From the NCBI GenBank assembly GCA_937907425.1, contig CALCIE010000001.1, forward strand, positions 1 through 60,442: a stretch of DNA of 60,442 bases, in the 5' to 3' direction. Position 1 is the first letter of the stretch. Every line of letters begins with the position of its first letter. Source of the DNA: ZC4RG42 sp003242425. Its GTDB lineage: Bacteria; Pseudomonadota; Gammaproteobacteria; Burkholderiales; SG8-39. A model generated the notes under the pieces. The model had not been told where the DNA came from, searched no databases, and saw only the letters and a list, made by a program, of their open reading frames with translations. Shown piece by piece: positions 20,048 through 28,316 of this stretch. The position numbers and the translations under genes are program-made.

Positions 20048-20242
20048 GGCTTCTCCCCCTTGAAAATGCCCTTGATCACAATGTCGGGCCGCCCGTGGTG
20101 GCCTGTGTCGCGATGTAAGGGAATTTCAGACAGAACCAGGGGGAAATGTTACCTGGCGTCGCACTTTGACGACAATCAAAAATCGACAAGCGTCGACTTT
20201 CCGTCAGACTATGGTCCGAGGCCCGCTTAGCTGTCCTTCTCG

Positions 20243-21304
20243 ATGGATACGCTGACCCACGCTTTGTCCGGGGCGTTGAGCGCGCGTGCGACCGCAGCGT
20301 CGCAGCAGACGAGCACTGGCCTACCCCTTCGACGCCGTATCGCGATCGGGTTCGTCGTCGCCGCATTGCCCGATCTGGATGTGCTGGCCACCTGGATCTC
20401 GCCGCTGTCCTATCTCTACCATCACCGCGGCGTCACGCATTCGCTGCTCATGCTGCCGGTCTGGACGCTGCTGCTTGCGCTGTTGTGCAGCAAAGCGATC
20501 TGGCGCAAGGGGCCGGATTGGCGCGCCTATGCCGGCGTGATCGCGCTGGCGCTCGGCGCGCACATCGCCGGCGACTGGATCACTTCCTTCGGCACGATGG
20601 TGTTCGCGCCTTTGTCGGACCGGCGCTACGCCCTGGGAACGACCTTCATCATCGATCTCTGGTTCACCGGCATCATCGTGGCCGGCCTGCTGGCCTCGCT
20701 GCTCTGGCGGCGCACCCGCATTCCGGCCGTGGCCGCCGGCGTTGCACTGATCGGCTACGTGGGCCTGGTGCAGACCTACGCCAGACACCTCGCCCTGGAT
20801 TTCGCGGCCGGCTATGCGAACGAACGCGGTCTCGACGGCGCGACGATCACCGCCTCGCCCCGCCCGGTGTCGCCGTTCAACTGGACATTGATCGTCGATA
20901 ACGGCAAAGAAGTGCACTACGCCCACGTCAATGTCGTGCGGCGGACGCTGAAGACGCTGTCTGCGGATGCCGGTTTATTCGAACGGCTGGACGCGCCCTA
21001 TCGGCCGCTCGCGCTGGCCGAATGGCAGGTCATGCCGCGCTTCGGCAACGGACAGCAGGCGATGCTCGCCAAAGAGGTATGGACGCAACCGGCGCTCGGG
21101 TTCTTCCGCTGGTTCGCCCAGCATCCGGTGCTTTATCGCGTGGACCAGGGCAAGGACGAATTCTGCGCCTGGTTCCAGGATCTGCGCTTCGTCACGCCCG
21201 GTCGCGATGAAGTGCCGTTCCGCTACGGTCTTTGCCGCAACAGTTCGGGGCCCTGGCAAGCCTTCCAGTTGCTTGAGGAACGCGTCCGGCAGCCGCTTCA
21301 TTGA
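20243..21304 (+). CDS. YdjM-like membrane-bound metal-dependent hydrolase
   Basis: 353 residues. The start MDTLTHALSGAL and the spaced His/Asp motifs (DTLTHALSG, LPDLDVL, YHHRGVTHSLLMLP, HIAGDWITSFGT) are those of the YdjM/LexA-binding, inner membrane-associated putative hydrolase family. Four or more hydrophobic segments lie in the first 190 residues (LLALLCSKAI, IIVAGLLASLLW, VAAGVALIGYVGL and others). The C-terminal 160 residues are soluble. Substrate unknown. It reads divergently from sapC across a 195-bp gap and overlaps the convergent next gene by 7 bp at the stop codons. Confidence 0.8.
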   Translation: MDTLTHALSGALSARATAASQQTSTGLPLRRRIAIGFVVAALPDLDVLATWISPLSYLYHHRGVTHSLLMLPVWTLLLALLCSKAIWRKGPDWRAYAGVIALALGAHIAGDWITSFGTMVFAPLSDRRYALGTTFIIDLWFTGIIVAGLLASLLWRRTRIPAVAAGVALIGYVGLVQTYARHLALDFAAGYANERGLDGATITASPRPVSPFNWTLIVDNGKEVHYAHVNVVRRTLKTLSADAGLFERLDAPYRPLALAEWQVMPRFGNGQQAMLAKEVWTQPALGFFRWFAQHPVLYRVDQGKDEFCAWFQDLRFVTPGRDEVPFRYGLCRNSSGPWQAFQLLEERVRQPLH

Positions 21305-22182
21305 CGGCCGGCCCGCAATCCCGACCAGTCGTGCTTGAAGCGGTATTTCGAAGACCGTGCGCGCGCTTTCCTGTCCTCCACGATGCGATCGAACAGTGAG
21401 CGAACCCGCCCCACGAAGAACTTCCCGGCCGCCACATCGGCGCTGCGCGCTTCGGTGTGAACGGGGGCGGCAAAGTAATCGTTTCCGATCAGGGACCGGA
21501 TTTCCCTCGCTGCGTCGTCCGGAAGCGCTTCGTCCCAGTCGCCGATCAGAGAGAACCCGACGCAATGCCCGCGCGAACAGATTGCGGCGACCCGCGGATA
21601 CGTGCGCAGCGCTTCCGCATCGACGACGGACCGGAACGCACCACCGAGTACGGTGATCTCCCACACGCCGGGTATACCTTCTTCCAGCCCCCTCGTCCGG
21701 GCGACAAGCGCGGGCGCGCCATCGCGCAGGGGACGCATGATGCCGTATGTGGTACCGAATGCTGCCGCCATGTCCACGACGATTTGCAGGACGTCTTCCA
21801 CATGCCTGCCGGCGAGCACGTCGGCGGGAAACTCCAGCCTGAACCGATGGCTTCGATAGCCCGAAGCCTGCGGCAGGCGCGCGCTCCTGCTCAGGCGCCA
21901 CAGGTCCAGATATACGCTCGATCCGTTGTCCGCCTCGCCGGCGATGCTGAGGCAGCCCCGCCAGTCCGGCAGAGCATCGAGCGAATTGCCGCGAAGCGGA
22001 TGACTGCGCTTGTCGCCTTCGCGCGCATAGGCCAGGGAATGGATCGGCGAACCAAGCAGGGTCGACGCGATGCTCAATGCGCCCGCGACGTCCATGTCGC
22101 CGAACGGGCGCGCCAAGCTCAACAGCTCGACGGCCCATCTGGATGCTTCGTTCATCGCGCCAGTATGCCGAGTCGCGGACAT
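21298..22182 (-). CDS. Hypothetical protein (about 294 aa)
   Basis: I do not recognise the family. The start at 22182 is chosen because GGAGGA stands 5 bases upstream of this ATG; longer in-frame starts lack such a site, and the ATG at 22194 overlaps the GGAGGA itself. The product is soluble and lacks a signal peptide or membrane segment. It has mixed alpha/beta character with recognisable stretches HRFRLEFPADV, VVDMAAAFGTTYGIMRP and GVWEITVLGGAF. The mid-region is loosely reminiscent of polymorphic-toxin immunity proteins, but this is too weak to assign. It overlaps the end of the YdjM-like gene by 7 bp and is divergent from the next gene. Confidence 0.7.
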   Translation of the reverse strand: MSATRHTGAMNEASRWAVELLSLARPFGDMDVAGALSIASTLLGSPIHSLAYAREGDKRSHPLRGNSLDALPDWRGCLSIAGEADNGSSVYLDLWRLSRSARLPQASGYRSHRFRLEFPADVLAGRHVEDVLQIVVDMAAAFGTTYGIMRPLRDGAPALVARTRGLEEGIPGVWEITVLGGAFRSVVDAEALRTYPRVAAICSRGHCVGFSLIGDWDEALPDDAAREIRSLIGNDYFAAPVHTEARSADVAAGKFFVGRVRSLFDRIVEDRKARARSSKYRFKHDWSGLRAGRQ

Positions 22183-22379
22183 CGGGTCCTCCATAACGCG
22201 CACGACGACTGTCATGGACGATACGCGCCTTCTGCGCTGCACGCCGGATGGCACGTGAAATACCACACGTTTGCCCGCAATTGGTAACGCCGATTGCAAT
22301 CGAGCGTGGCTAATGAAATGGCATGCGCTGCCGATGAGACATGTAATGGCGGCTCTGCAATCAACCGGAGCGCATCCAC

Positions 22380-22739
22380 ATGTCCGACGTCAAAGATACG
22401 GCTGCTTACGAGGAAGAACTTGCGCGTCTGCACGCGCAGGAGATGAAGGCCCTGGTGGATGCGATCGAAACCGAGTTCGCCGATCTGAACGGTCCGCAGA
22501 TCCAGATCGTGCACGGTTGCGCGATGATGATCTGCGGTTTGATGCAACCGGACACGTGGGAAGACGTCCCCGCGCACGAGCTGCAGGCGCAACGCAGGCT
22601 TTCCGACGAGTTTCTCAGGAAGCTCGAAGAGGTCGTGCCCGAGACCCTGCGCCCGCGCGTCCGCCAGGCAGTGAAGATGCACGCCGAGCGCTACGCACGG
22701 TTAGCCATCGAGGAGCGCCTGGGGCAAACCCTGCATTAG
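22380..22739 (+). CDS. Hypothetical protein (119 aa)
   Basis: Family not recognised. The product is acidic and almost entirely helical by inspection (EEELARLHAQEMKALVDAIE, RRLSDEFLRKLEEVVPETL), with a short hydrophobic segment GCAMMICGLM near residue 47. ATG start with CGGAG upstream. The next gene begins 8 bases after the stop with its own AGGAG, so the two are probably one transcript. Confidence 0.65.
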   Translation: MSDVKDTAAYEEELARLHAQEMKALVDAIETEFADLNGPQIQIVHGCAMMICGLMQPDTWEDVPAHELQAQRRLSDEFLRKLEEVVPETLRPRVRQAVKMHAERYARLAIEERLGQTLH

Positions 22740-22747
22740 GAGCGACC

Positions 22748-23173
22748 GTGCGCGATGGCGCCGTCACCCGATTTCTGAAGACCCTCGAAACCGCGACGCC
22801 ATCCGGCAAACGCAAGGCCCTTCTGGACCGCCTCTACGCCCTGATCGGCGAACGTGCGGCCGAGTTCGAAAGCCTGTCCACGCCCGAACTGGCTTTCGTC
22901 ATGGGCTCGGCTTTATGGAAGTTCGACCTCATGGGTGAGGCGACCTGGGAGGGCTTGAACGACGAGCAGTTCCAGACGCTGCGTCCGCTCATCACCCGCG
23001 CCATGACCGCCGGCGTCGATCTCTGGCCGGTCCACCTCAACGAAGCGGAATACCTGCTCTACCGCTACCTTGCCGAGCGGTACGGCGAGGAGTACGTCAC
23101 GGAGCTGAGCTGGGACATCTACGCGCCGACACAGGCCGACACCGGCGCGCCGGCGCGCAAGAAGAACCGCTGA
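22748..23173 (+). CDS. Hypothetical protein (141 aa)
   Basis: Family not recognised. The GTG start is chosen because AGGAG (22738-22742) lies 5 bases upstream and the frame before it overlaps the preceding gene. Predicted helical and soluble, with a Lys/Arg-rich tail (ARKKNR). Features include TPELAFVMGSALWKFDLMGE and LWPVHLNEAEYLLYRYLAER. The stop codon TGA directly abuts the stop of the convergent HEXXH gene, giving TGATCA. Likely functions with the gene at 22380. Confidence 0.65.
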   Translation: MRDGAVTRFLKTLETATPSGKRKALLDRLYALIGERAAEFESLSTPELAFVMGSALWKFDLMGEATWEGLNDEQFQTLRPLITRAMTAGVDLWPVHLNEAEYLLYRYLAERYGEEYVTELSWDIYAPTQADTGAPARKKNR

Positions 23174-23932
23174 TCAGGCCGCCCGCCGCAACCGCTGATG
23201 CACGCGGCTGTCGTTCTCGGCCTGAGCCGTCAGGCAGAGGAACCATCGCCAAGCCTGCGGGTTGTTCACCATGAACTCGATGGTGCGTTCGGCCTGGCAG
23301 CGCGCGAACCGCGCGCGGCTGTGGCCGTCGTCCAGCCCGTCCTCGCGATGCATCGCGTGCACCAGTTCGTGCCAGAAGATGACGGCGAGCTGGGTGCCGT
23401 ACAGTTCCGCCGACAGCCGCATCACCCGGGTCGAAAGATTGCAATCGCCCCAGCATTTCAGGCGCGCCGAGAGCTCCAGCGGCATGGTCTCCAGTTGATA
23501 TACGCTCTTGCCGACCAGCAGACGGCGCGGCGGCGCGATGCGCTGCACATCGGGCTTGCCCGCCGCGTAACGCGCGTACTTCGCGCCCGGCGACAGTTGC
23601 GCCTCGACCTGCCGGTTGAACCACACCCACACTTCCGGATTGGCGCGGATGAAGGCGATCAGGCCCGCCGCATAGGCGTGCGTGAAGGACTCCTCCGGGC
23701 AACCGTCGTCCAGGCCGGCCGAATAGTGCATCGCACGCACGACACGCAACCAGAAGTTGAGCAGTGTCTTTTCGGGCGACAGACCGGCACGGACGCGGAT
23801 GATCTGATGGTTGTAATCGGTTTCGGACAACCATCGCGGACGCGCGAAGCGTGCAGGCGGTTCGGCCAACGCGGTGAACGCATACGGCCCGACGCGTACG
23901 GGCCAGGGAAAGAGGAGACTGCTGGCGGCCAT
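23174..23932 (-). CDS. HEXXH metallopeptidase-like protein with internal domain duplication
   Basis: 252 residues, no signal peptide. Residues 170-238 hold HELVHAMHREDGLDDG, with the zinc-type HEXXH at 188-192. Residues 44-112 align to this without gaps at an offset of 126: FW, V, AMH, GLDDG, F, IxF, NP and WxWF are shared. In the first copy the HELVH segment reads LRVVR, so the metal site is lost. Peptidase activity is inference from HEXXH only; no named family is assigned. The gene is convergent with the 22748 gene. About 180 AT-rich bases separate its start from the ankyrin gene's end. Confidence 0.65.
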   Translation of the reverse strand: MAASSLLFPWPVRVGPYAFTALAEPPARFARPRWLSETDYNHQIIRVRAGLSPEKTLLNFWLRVVRAMHYSAGLDDGCPEESFTHAYAAGLIAFIRANPEVWVWFNRQVEAQLSPGAKYARYAAGKPDVQRIAPPRRLLVGKSVYQLETMPLELSARLKCWGDCNLSTRVMRLSAELYGTQLAVIFWHELVHAMHREDGLDDGHSRARFARCQAERTIEFMVNNPQAWRWFLCLTAQAENDSRVHQRLRRAA

Positions 23933-24112
23933 GATTTCGCTCAGGAGTCCACGCCGGGGAGCGTGGCGGGAGGTTCCATAGTTTACCCCGCCCGCCTTGC
24001 CGCCGCATTCCGCCTTTATGCCATCAATTGAGATGTCGCTTCAGCTTTTATTATCAAGCAACTGATATTATTACATTTATCAGCAACCACCGTCGGCGCG
24101 CAGGACAAAGTT

Positions 24113-24742
24113 TTACCGAGCAGCCGCGTCCAGCCGGGAGATGGCCTGAGGGTGGTCGTGGCGGCGCGCCCAGTCGGCAGGCGCCTCCCCCGCCTCGGTG
24201 CGTGCACGCGGATCGGCACCGGCGGCGAGCAGCACGTCGATCACCGGGAGCCGACCTTCCCGCGCCGCCATGTGCAGCGGCGTGATCCCGTTCACCGCCC
24301 GCGCGTTGACGTCGGCACCCTCGGCGATCAGGAACCGCACGACCTCCGCATGTCCTTGGAGCGCGGCGTAATGCAACGGCGACCAGCCTTCCAGGTTCAC
24401 CGCCGCACCGGCACGGCGCAGCGCCTGTACCGTGGCGAGATGGCCGTTGAACGCCGCAAGCATCAGCGCCGTCTCGCCCACGGCGTTGCGCGCATCGACC
24501 TTGGCGCCCCGGGCCAGGAGGAGTTGCACGATCTCCAGCCGCCCGCCTCGGGCGGCACGCATCAACGCACTGTAGCCCTGCGGATCGGCGGAATCGGGCC
24601 ACATGCCCCGATCGAGCAGGCGCTGCACCGTACCGACTTCACCGGCATCGATCGCCTCGAACAGATCCTCCAGGGGCTGCGCCGCCAACGGCGCGGAGGC
24701 GGCAAACAGCAAGGCGAAACACCAGCGCAGCAAGCGTTTCAT
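24113..24742 (-). CDS. Secreted ankyrin-repeat protein
   Basis: 209 residues. A signal peptide is evident (MKRLLRWCFALLFAASAPLA, then AQ), followed by about five ankyrin repeats (GYSALMRAARGGRLEIVQLL, GETALMLAAFNGHLATVQAL, GWSPLHYAALQGHAEVVRFL, GITPLHMAAREGRLPVIDVL). Presumably a periplasmic protein-binding module; the partner is unknown. The start codon overlaps the tatD stop (ATGA), so translation is likely coupled. It is the last gene of the mltG-tmk-holB-tatD run. An AT-rich hairpin lies just downstream (near 24060-24085, CTGATA...TATCAG), a weak candidate terminator. Confidence 0.85.
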   Translation of the reverse strand: MKRLLRWCFALLFAASAPLAAQPLEDLFEAIDAGEVGTVQRLLDRGMWPDSADPQGYSALMRAARGGRLEIVQLLLARGAKVDARNAVGETALMLAAFNGHLATVQALRRAGAAVNLEGWSPLHYAALQGHAEVVRFLIAEGADVNARAVNGITPLHMAAREGRLPVIDVLLAAGADPRARTEAGEAPADWARRHDHPQAISRLDAAAR

Positions 24743-25521
24743 GCGCTTGCCGCGACCGGGCTCAGTTTGAACAGCCGGAAGAAATTCGCGCTCGTCGCGG
24801 CGGCGATCTCCTCCAGCGGCTGCTCCCGCAAACGGGCGATCTCCTCGGCGACGTGACGTACGAAAGCTGGTTCGTTGGTCTTGCCGCGGTGCGGCACCGG
24901 GGCGAGATAAGGCGAGTCGGTTTCGATCAGCATGCGGTCGAGCGGCACGCGCTTGGCCACTTCCTTCAGCGCCACGGCATTCTTGAAGGTCACGATGCCG
25001 GAGAACGAGATGTAGAAATTCAGTTCGAGCGCCGCGTCGGCAACTTCCTGGCTTTCGGTGAAACAATGCAGCACGCCGCCCACTTCGTCGGCGCGTTCCT
25101 CACGCAGGATGCGCAAGGTGTCCTCTGCCGCCGAACGGGTGTGGATGATGAGCGGTTTGCCGGTCTCCCGCGCCGCGCGAATGTGCGTGCGGAACCGCTC
25201 GCGTTGCCATTCCAGGTCGCCGGTGAGCCGGTAGTAATCGAGCCCGGTTTCGCCGATGCCGATCACCTTGTCGTGCTGCGCGAGCCCGACGAGCTGCTCC
25301 ACCGTGACAGGCGGCGCATCCGGATAGTCCGGGTGCACCCCCACCGCAGCGTAGAGATTTTCGTGCGCTTCGGCCAGCGCACGCACGCGGGGGAAATCCT
25401 CGAGCGTGACGCTGATACAAAGCGCATGAGTGACGCCGGCGCGCGCCATGGCATCCAGCACCTCGGGAATGCGGTCGCGGAAATCTTCGAAATCGAGATG
25501 GCAATGAGAATCGACGAACAT
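24739..25521 (-). CDS. tatD: TatD family metal-dependent deoxyribonuclease
   Basis: 260 residues, full length for the family. The N-terminal metal motif SHCHLDFEDF, then GVHPDYPD, IGETGLDYYR, PLIIHTRSA, VLHCFTE and LIETDSPYLAP match the TatD/YcfH amidohydrolase fold with two divalent metals. The family acts as 3'-5' exonuclease or D-aminoacyl-tRNA-related hydrolase; the closest relatives adjacent to holB are YcfH-type. It lies 33 bases after holB in the common tmk-holB-tatD order and overlaps the ankyrin gene by 4 bases. Confidence 0.92.
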   Translation of the reverse strand: MFVDSHCHLDFEDFRDRIPEVLDAMARAGVTHALCISVTLEDFPRVRALAEAHENLYAAVGVHPDYPDAPPVTVEQLVGLAQHDKVIGIGETGLDYYRLTGDLEWQRERFRTHIRAARETGKPLIIHTRSAAEDTLRILREERADEVGGVLHCFTESQEVADAALELNFYISFSGIVTFKNAVALKEVAKRVPLDRMLIETDSPYLAPVPHRGKTNEPAFVRHVAEEIARLREQPLEEIAAATSANFFRLFKLSPVAASA

Positions 25522-25554
25522 AGGTCAAGAAGCCGCACGTGGCGGTGAAAACGG

Positions 25555-26553
25555 TCAGCCCTTCAGCGCCCGGTAGCGCATGAAAAGCGATTCCAGGAAC
25601 AGACGCGGATTGAGCGGATGCTGCGCCACCGCCCGGTCGCGCGCAAGCTCGCGCTGATACGCCAGCACCCGCCGCAACGCGAGCCGCCGGCCGATCTGTT
25701 CCAGCGCGGCACGGGCCTGCGGGTGATAGCGCGGCTCGCCGGTCAGTTGCACCGCCCCCAGGTCGTAGGCCCACTTCTGCAGCCAGTCGATGACCTGGGC
25801 AGGTTCGGCGTTCGCGCAGGCGTCGGCAAGCACCAGAGGGTCGGCTTCGCCGCGCACCAGCAGCGCCAGCAGCCGGTCGCGTGCCTCGCGCTGCTCGGCC
25901 GCCTCGATGGCCGCCAGCGGCGCATAGCCGCTGTGCGCCAGCATGGTTTGCGCGGCTTCCAGCCCTTGAGCGGCCAGCCACTGCGCCGCCTGCTCTGGCG
26001 CCGGCGCCGGCAGGACAACGGCCTGGCAGCGGCTGCGGATCGTGGGCAGCAGCCGGGCAGGCTGGCTGGACACCAGAATGAACAGCGTATTCGGCGGCGG
26101 CTCTTCCAGGCTCTTGAGCAGGGCGTTGGCGGTGGCGGTGTTCATCGCTTCGGCCGGCCGCAGCACGGCGATCCGGCGCCCGCCGCGGTGCGTGCCGACA
26201 GCGAGGAAACCCTGCAGCTCCCGCACCTGCTCGATCTTGATCTGCCTGCTCGGCTCCTTGCTGCGCTCCGCCCCTTCTTCGGTCTCGCTTTGCGCGTTCA
26301 GGAACTCCGGCTCCACCTGGCGGTAGTCCGGATGGTTGCCCAGCTCGAACCAGCCGCAGGCCTGGCATTTCCCGCAGGCCGCCTCCGCGGAACGCTCGCC
26401 TTCGCACAGCAGCCAGGCTGCCAGGGTACGGGCAAAGACCGTCTTGCCGATGCCCGCCCGGCCGTGCACCAGCAAGGCATGCGGCAGGGTCTCGGCCCGC
26501 GCCGTCAGCCGCCGGAACACCGCTTCGTGCCAAGGAAAGCATTTAGAAATCAT
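25555..26553 (-). CDS. holB: DNA polymerase III subunit delta'
   Basis: 332 residues. A clamp-loader AAA+ subunit with Walker A GRAGIGKT near residue 32, a zinc-binding Cys cluster (CGKCQACG), the sensor region ATANALLKSLEEPPPNTLF and the SRC motif IRSRCQ. It opens and loads the sliding clamp as part of the DnaX complex. Located downstream of tmk and upstream of tatD, the usual order. The 50-base gap to tmk is AT-rich. Confidence 0.93.
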   Translation of the reverse strand: MISKCFPWHEAVFRRLTARAETLPHALLVHGRAGIGKTVFARTLAAWLLCEGERSAEAACGKCQACGWFELGNHPDYRQVEPEFLNAQSETEEGAERSKEPSRQIKIEQVRELQGFLAVGTHRGGRRIAVLRPAEAMNTATANALLKSLEEPPPNTLFILVSSQPARLLPTIRSRCQAVVLPAPAPEQAAQWLAAQGLEAAQTMLAHSGYAPLAAIEAAEQREARDRLLALLVRGEADPLVLADACANAEPAQVIDWLQKWAYDLGAVQLTGEPRYHPQARAALEQIGRRLALRRVLAYQRELARDRAVAQHPLNPRLFLESLFMRYRALKG

Positions 26554-26603
26554 TATGCTGCAATACGCTTTTCAAGTAGTTTATAAATTCAAAAGATTCT
26601 TCC

Positions 26604-27218
26604 CTATATTCCGAGGCTTAGAAGCTCTTTTGCAAGTGCAGCTCGAACTTCAGCCAGCGGCCGGGTGCCGTCGACGACGCGGATGCGCTTCGGGTCCAGT
26701 CTGGCCCGTTCCAGATAGCCTTCCCGAACGCGATCGAAGAACTCGCCCGCCTCCCGTTCGAAACGGTCCAGCGCCTGGCTGGCAGCCCGGCGGCGCGCCT
26801 GACCGATCTCGCTGGGGACGTCGAAATACAGCGTCAGGTCGGGCTGCAGCCCTTCATGCACCCAGGCTTCCAGAACCTCGATCTTGGCGCGCGGCAGCCC
26901 TCTTCCCGCGCCCTGGTAGGCGTAGGTGGCATCGGTGAAGCGGTCGGACAGCACCCACGTTCCGGCCTCCAGGGTGGGCAGGATCAGCGCGCTCAGATGC
27001 TCCTGGCGCGCGGCGAAGGCCAACAGCGCTTCGGTGCGCAGATCCATGCTCTCGTGCAGCAGCAGCTCGCGCAGCTTTTCGCCGAGCGGCGTGCCGCCCG
27101 GCTCGCGCGTGACCACGACCTGCCGGCCGGCCGCGCGGATGCGCTGTGCGATCCACTCCACATGGCTGCTCTTGCCGGCGCCGTCGATGCCTTCCAGGGT
27201 GATGAATTTGCCGCGCAT
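26604..27218 (-). CDS. tmk: Thymidylate kinase
   Basis: 204 residues. Phosphorylates dTMP to dTDP. P-loop EGIDGAGKSSH at residues 9-19, the DRX motif SDRFTDATYAYQGAGRGL and the lid region are intact. It starts 10 bases after the mltG stop and precedes holB. Full length compared with the family's usual 200-215 residues. Confidence 0.95.
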   Translation of the reverse strand: MRGKFITLEGIDGAGKSSHVEWIAQRIRAAGRQVVVTREPGGTPLGEKLRELLLHESMDLRTEALLAFAARQEHLSALILPTLEAGTWVLSDRFTDATYAYQGAGRGLPRAKIEVLEAWVHEGLQPDLTLYFDVPSEIGQARRRAASQALDRFEREAGEFFDRVREGYLERARLDPKRIRVVDGTRPLAEVRAALAKELLSLGI

Positions 27219-27228
27219 AGCGCTCTCT

Positions 27229-28242
27229 CTATTGACGGCCGTTGCGCTGGTAGCGGTTCACGGCCCGGTTGTGCTCGTCCAGCGTGCGGGAGAAATGGCT
27301 CGTGCCGTCGCCGCGCGCGACGAAGTACAGCGCATCGGTGTCGGCCGGATGCATGACCGCCTCGATCGCCGCCATGCCCGGCAGGGCGATAGGCGTGGGC
27401 GGCAGCCCGGGGCGGGTGTAAGTGTTGTAGGGCGTATCGGTGCGCAAATCCTGTTTGCGGAGGTTGCCGTCGAAGCGCTCGCCTATGCCGTAGATCACGC
27501 TGGGATCGGTTTGCAGCAGCATGCCCAGCCGCAGGCGGTTGTGGAAGACCGCGGCGATGTGGGCACGGTCTTCTTCCCTCCCGGTCTCCTTCTCCACGAT
27601 CGAAGCCAGAATCAGCGCCTCTTCCGGCGATTTCAGCGGCAGCCCTTCGGCCCGGCCCGCCCAAGCCTGGGCCAGCCGCCGCTCCAGCGCCTGATAGGCG
27701 CGCCGGAGGATTTCGAGATCGCTCGTGCCCTTGGCAAACACGTAGGTGTCGGGGAAGAAGCGGCCCTCGGGGTAGATGCCCGGCGCGCCGATACGAGCCA
27801 TGATCTCTTCGTCGGACAGACCCAGCGTGTCGTGACGTACGTGCGGATGCGCGTCCAGCGCCCGGCGCGCCTGCTTGAACGTCCAGCCCTCGAGGATGAT
27901 CAGGCTCGCCTGGGCGTAATCCCCGCGAGTGATCTTGTCCAGCAGGTCCATGGGCGTGATGCCGCGCCGCGCTTCGTAGACACCGGCTTTGATGTCGCCC
28001 GCGCGCCCCAGCACGCGCGTCAGCAGAACAAAACTCCCCCCGGAGAATTCCAGCCCCGCAGCTTGCATCTGCCGGACGGCGGCGCGCAGCGCGCTGCCCG
28101 GCTCGATGGTGAATTCCACGATCTCCTGAGCCTGCTTCACCGGCGCGCTGACGAACCACAGCATCCAGCCGGTCAATGCAACGGCGGCCAGGACGACGAC
28201 CAGCACCGCCGCTTTGAACAACTTCCACATAAAAACCGACAT
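27229..28242 (-). CDS. mltG: Endolytic transglycosylase MltG
   Basis: About 337 residues. One N-terminal transmembrane anchor (AVLVVVLAAVALTGWMLWFV), a LysM-like region, then the YceG catalytic domain with ILASIVEKETGREEDRAHIA carrying the catalytic Glu, and the C-terminal TPYNTYTRPGLPPTPIALPG signature. Cleaves nascent peptidoglycan glycan strands at the inner membrane and acts as a terminase. The ATG at 28242 is preferred over an upstream TTG; ATG 28230 is also possible. First gene of the run to tmk-holB-tatD-ankyrin. Confidence 0.92.
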   Translation of the reverse strand: MSVFMWKLFKAAVLVVVLAAVALTGWMLWFVSAPVKQAQEIVEFTIEPGSALRAAVRQMQAAGLEFSGGSFVLLTRVLGRAGDIKAGVYEARRGITPMDLLDKITRGDYAQASLIILEGWTFKQARRALDAHPHVRHDTLGLSDEEIMARIGAPGIYPEGRFFPDTYVFAKGTSDLEILRRAYQALERRLAQAWAGRAEGLPLKSPEEALILASIVEKETGREEDRAHIAAVFHNRLRLGMLLQTDPSVIYGIGERFDGNLRKQDLRTDTPYNTYTRPGLPPTPIALPGMAAIEAVMHPADTDALYFVARGDGTSHFSRTLDEHNRAVNRYQRNGRQ

Positions 28243-28278
28243 CGCACGCAAGCGTGCAGGTTCAATTGAGGTGGTCCG

Positions 28279-28284
28279 TATAAT
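28279..28284 (+). promoter_or_regulatory. Candidate -10 box for ygfZ
   Basis: A perfect TATAAT in the 74-bp divergent gap between mltG and ygfZ, 33 bases before the chosen ygfZ ATG. No convincing -35 element at 16-18 bases was found. Nearly the same word, CCGTATAAT, precedes mtnA. Confidence 0.4.
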
Positions 28285-28316
28285 AACCGCCAGTCGGCAT
28301 CGCGCTTGTGTTGTTC

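Noticed and set aside
24016..24110. AT-rich stretch considered as an insertion-sequence scar or an origin
   Set aside because: No inverted terminal repeats, no target duplication, no DnaA boxes; only a small AT hairpin is seen.
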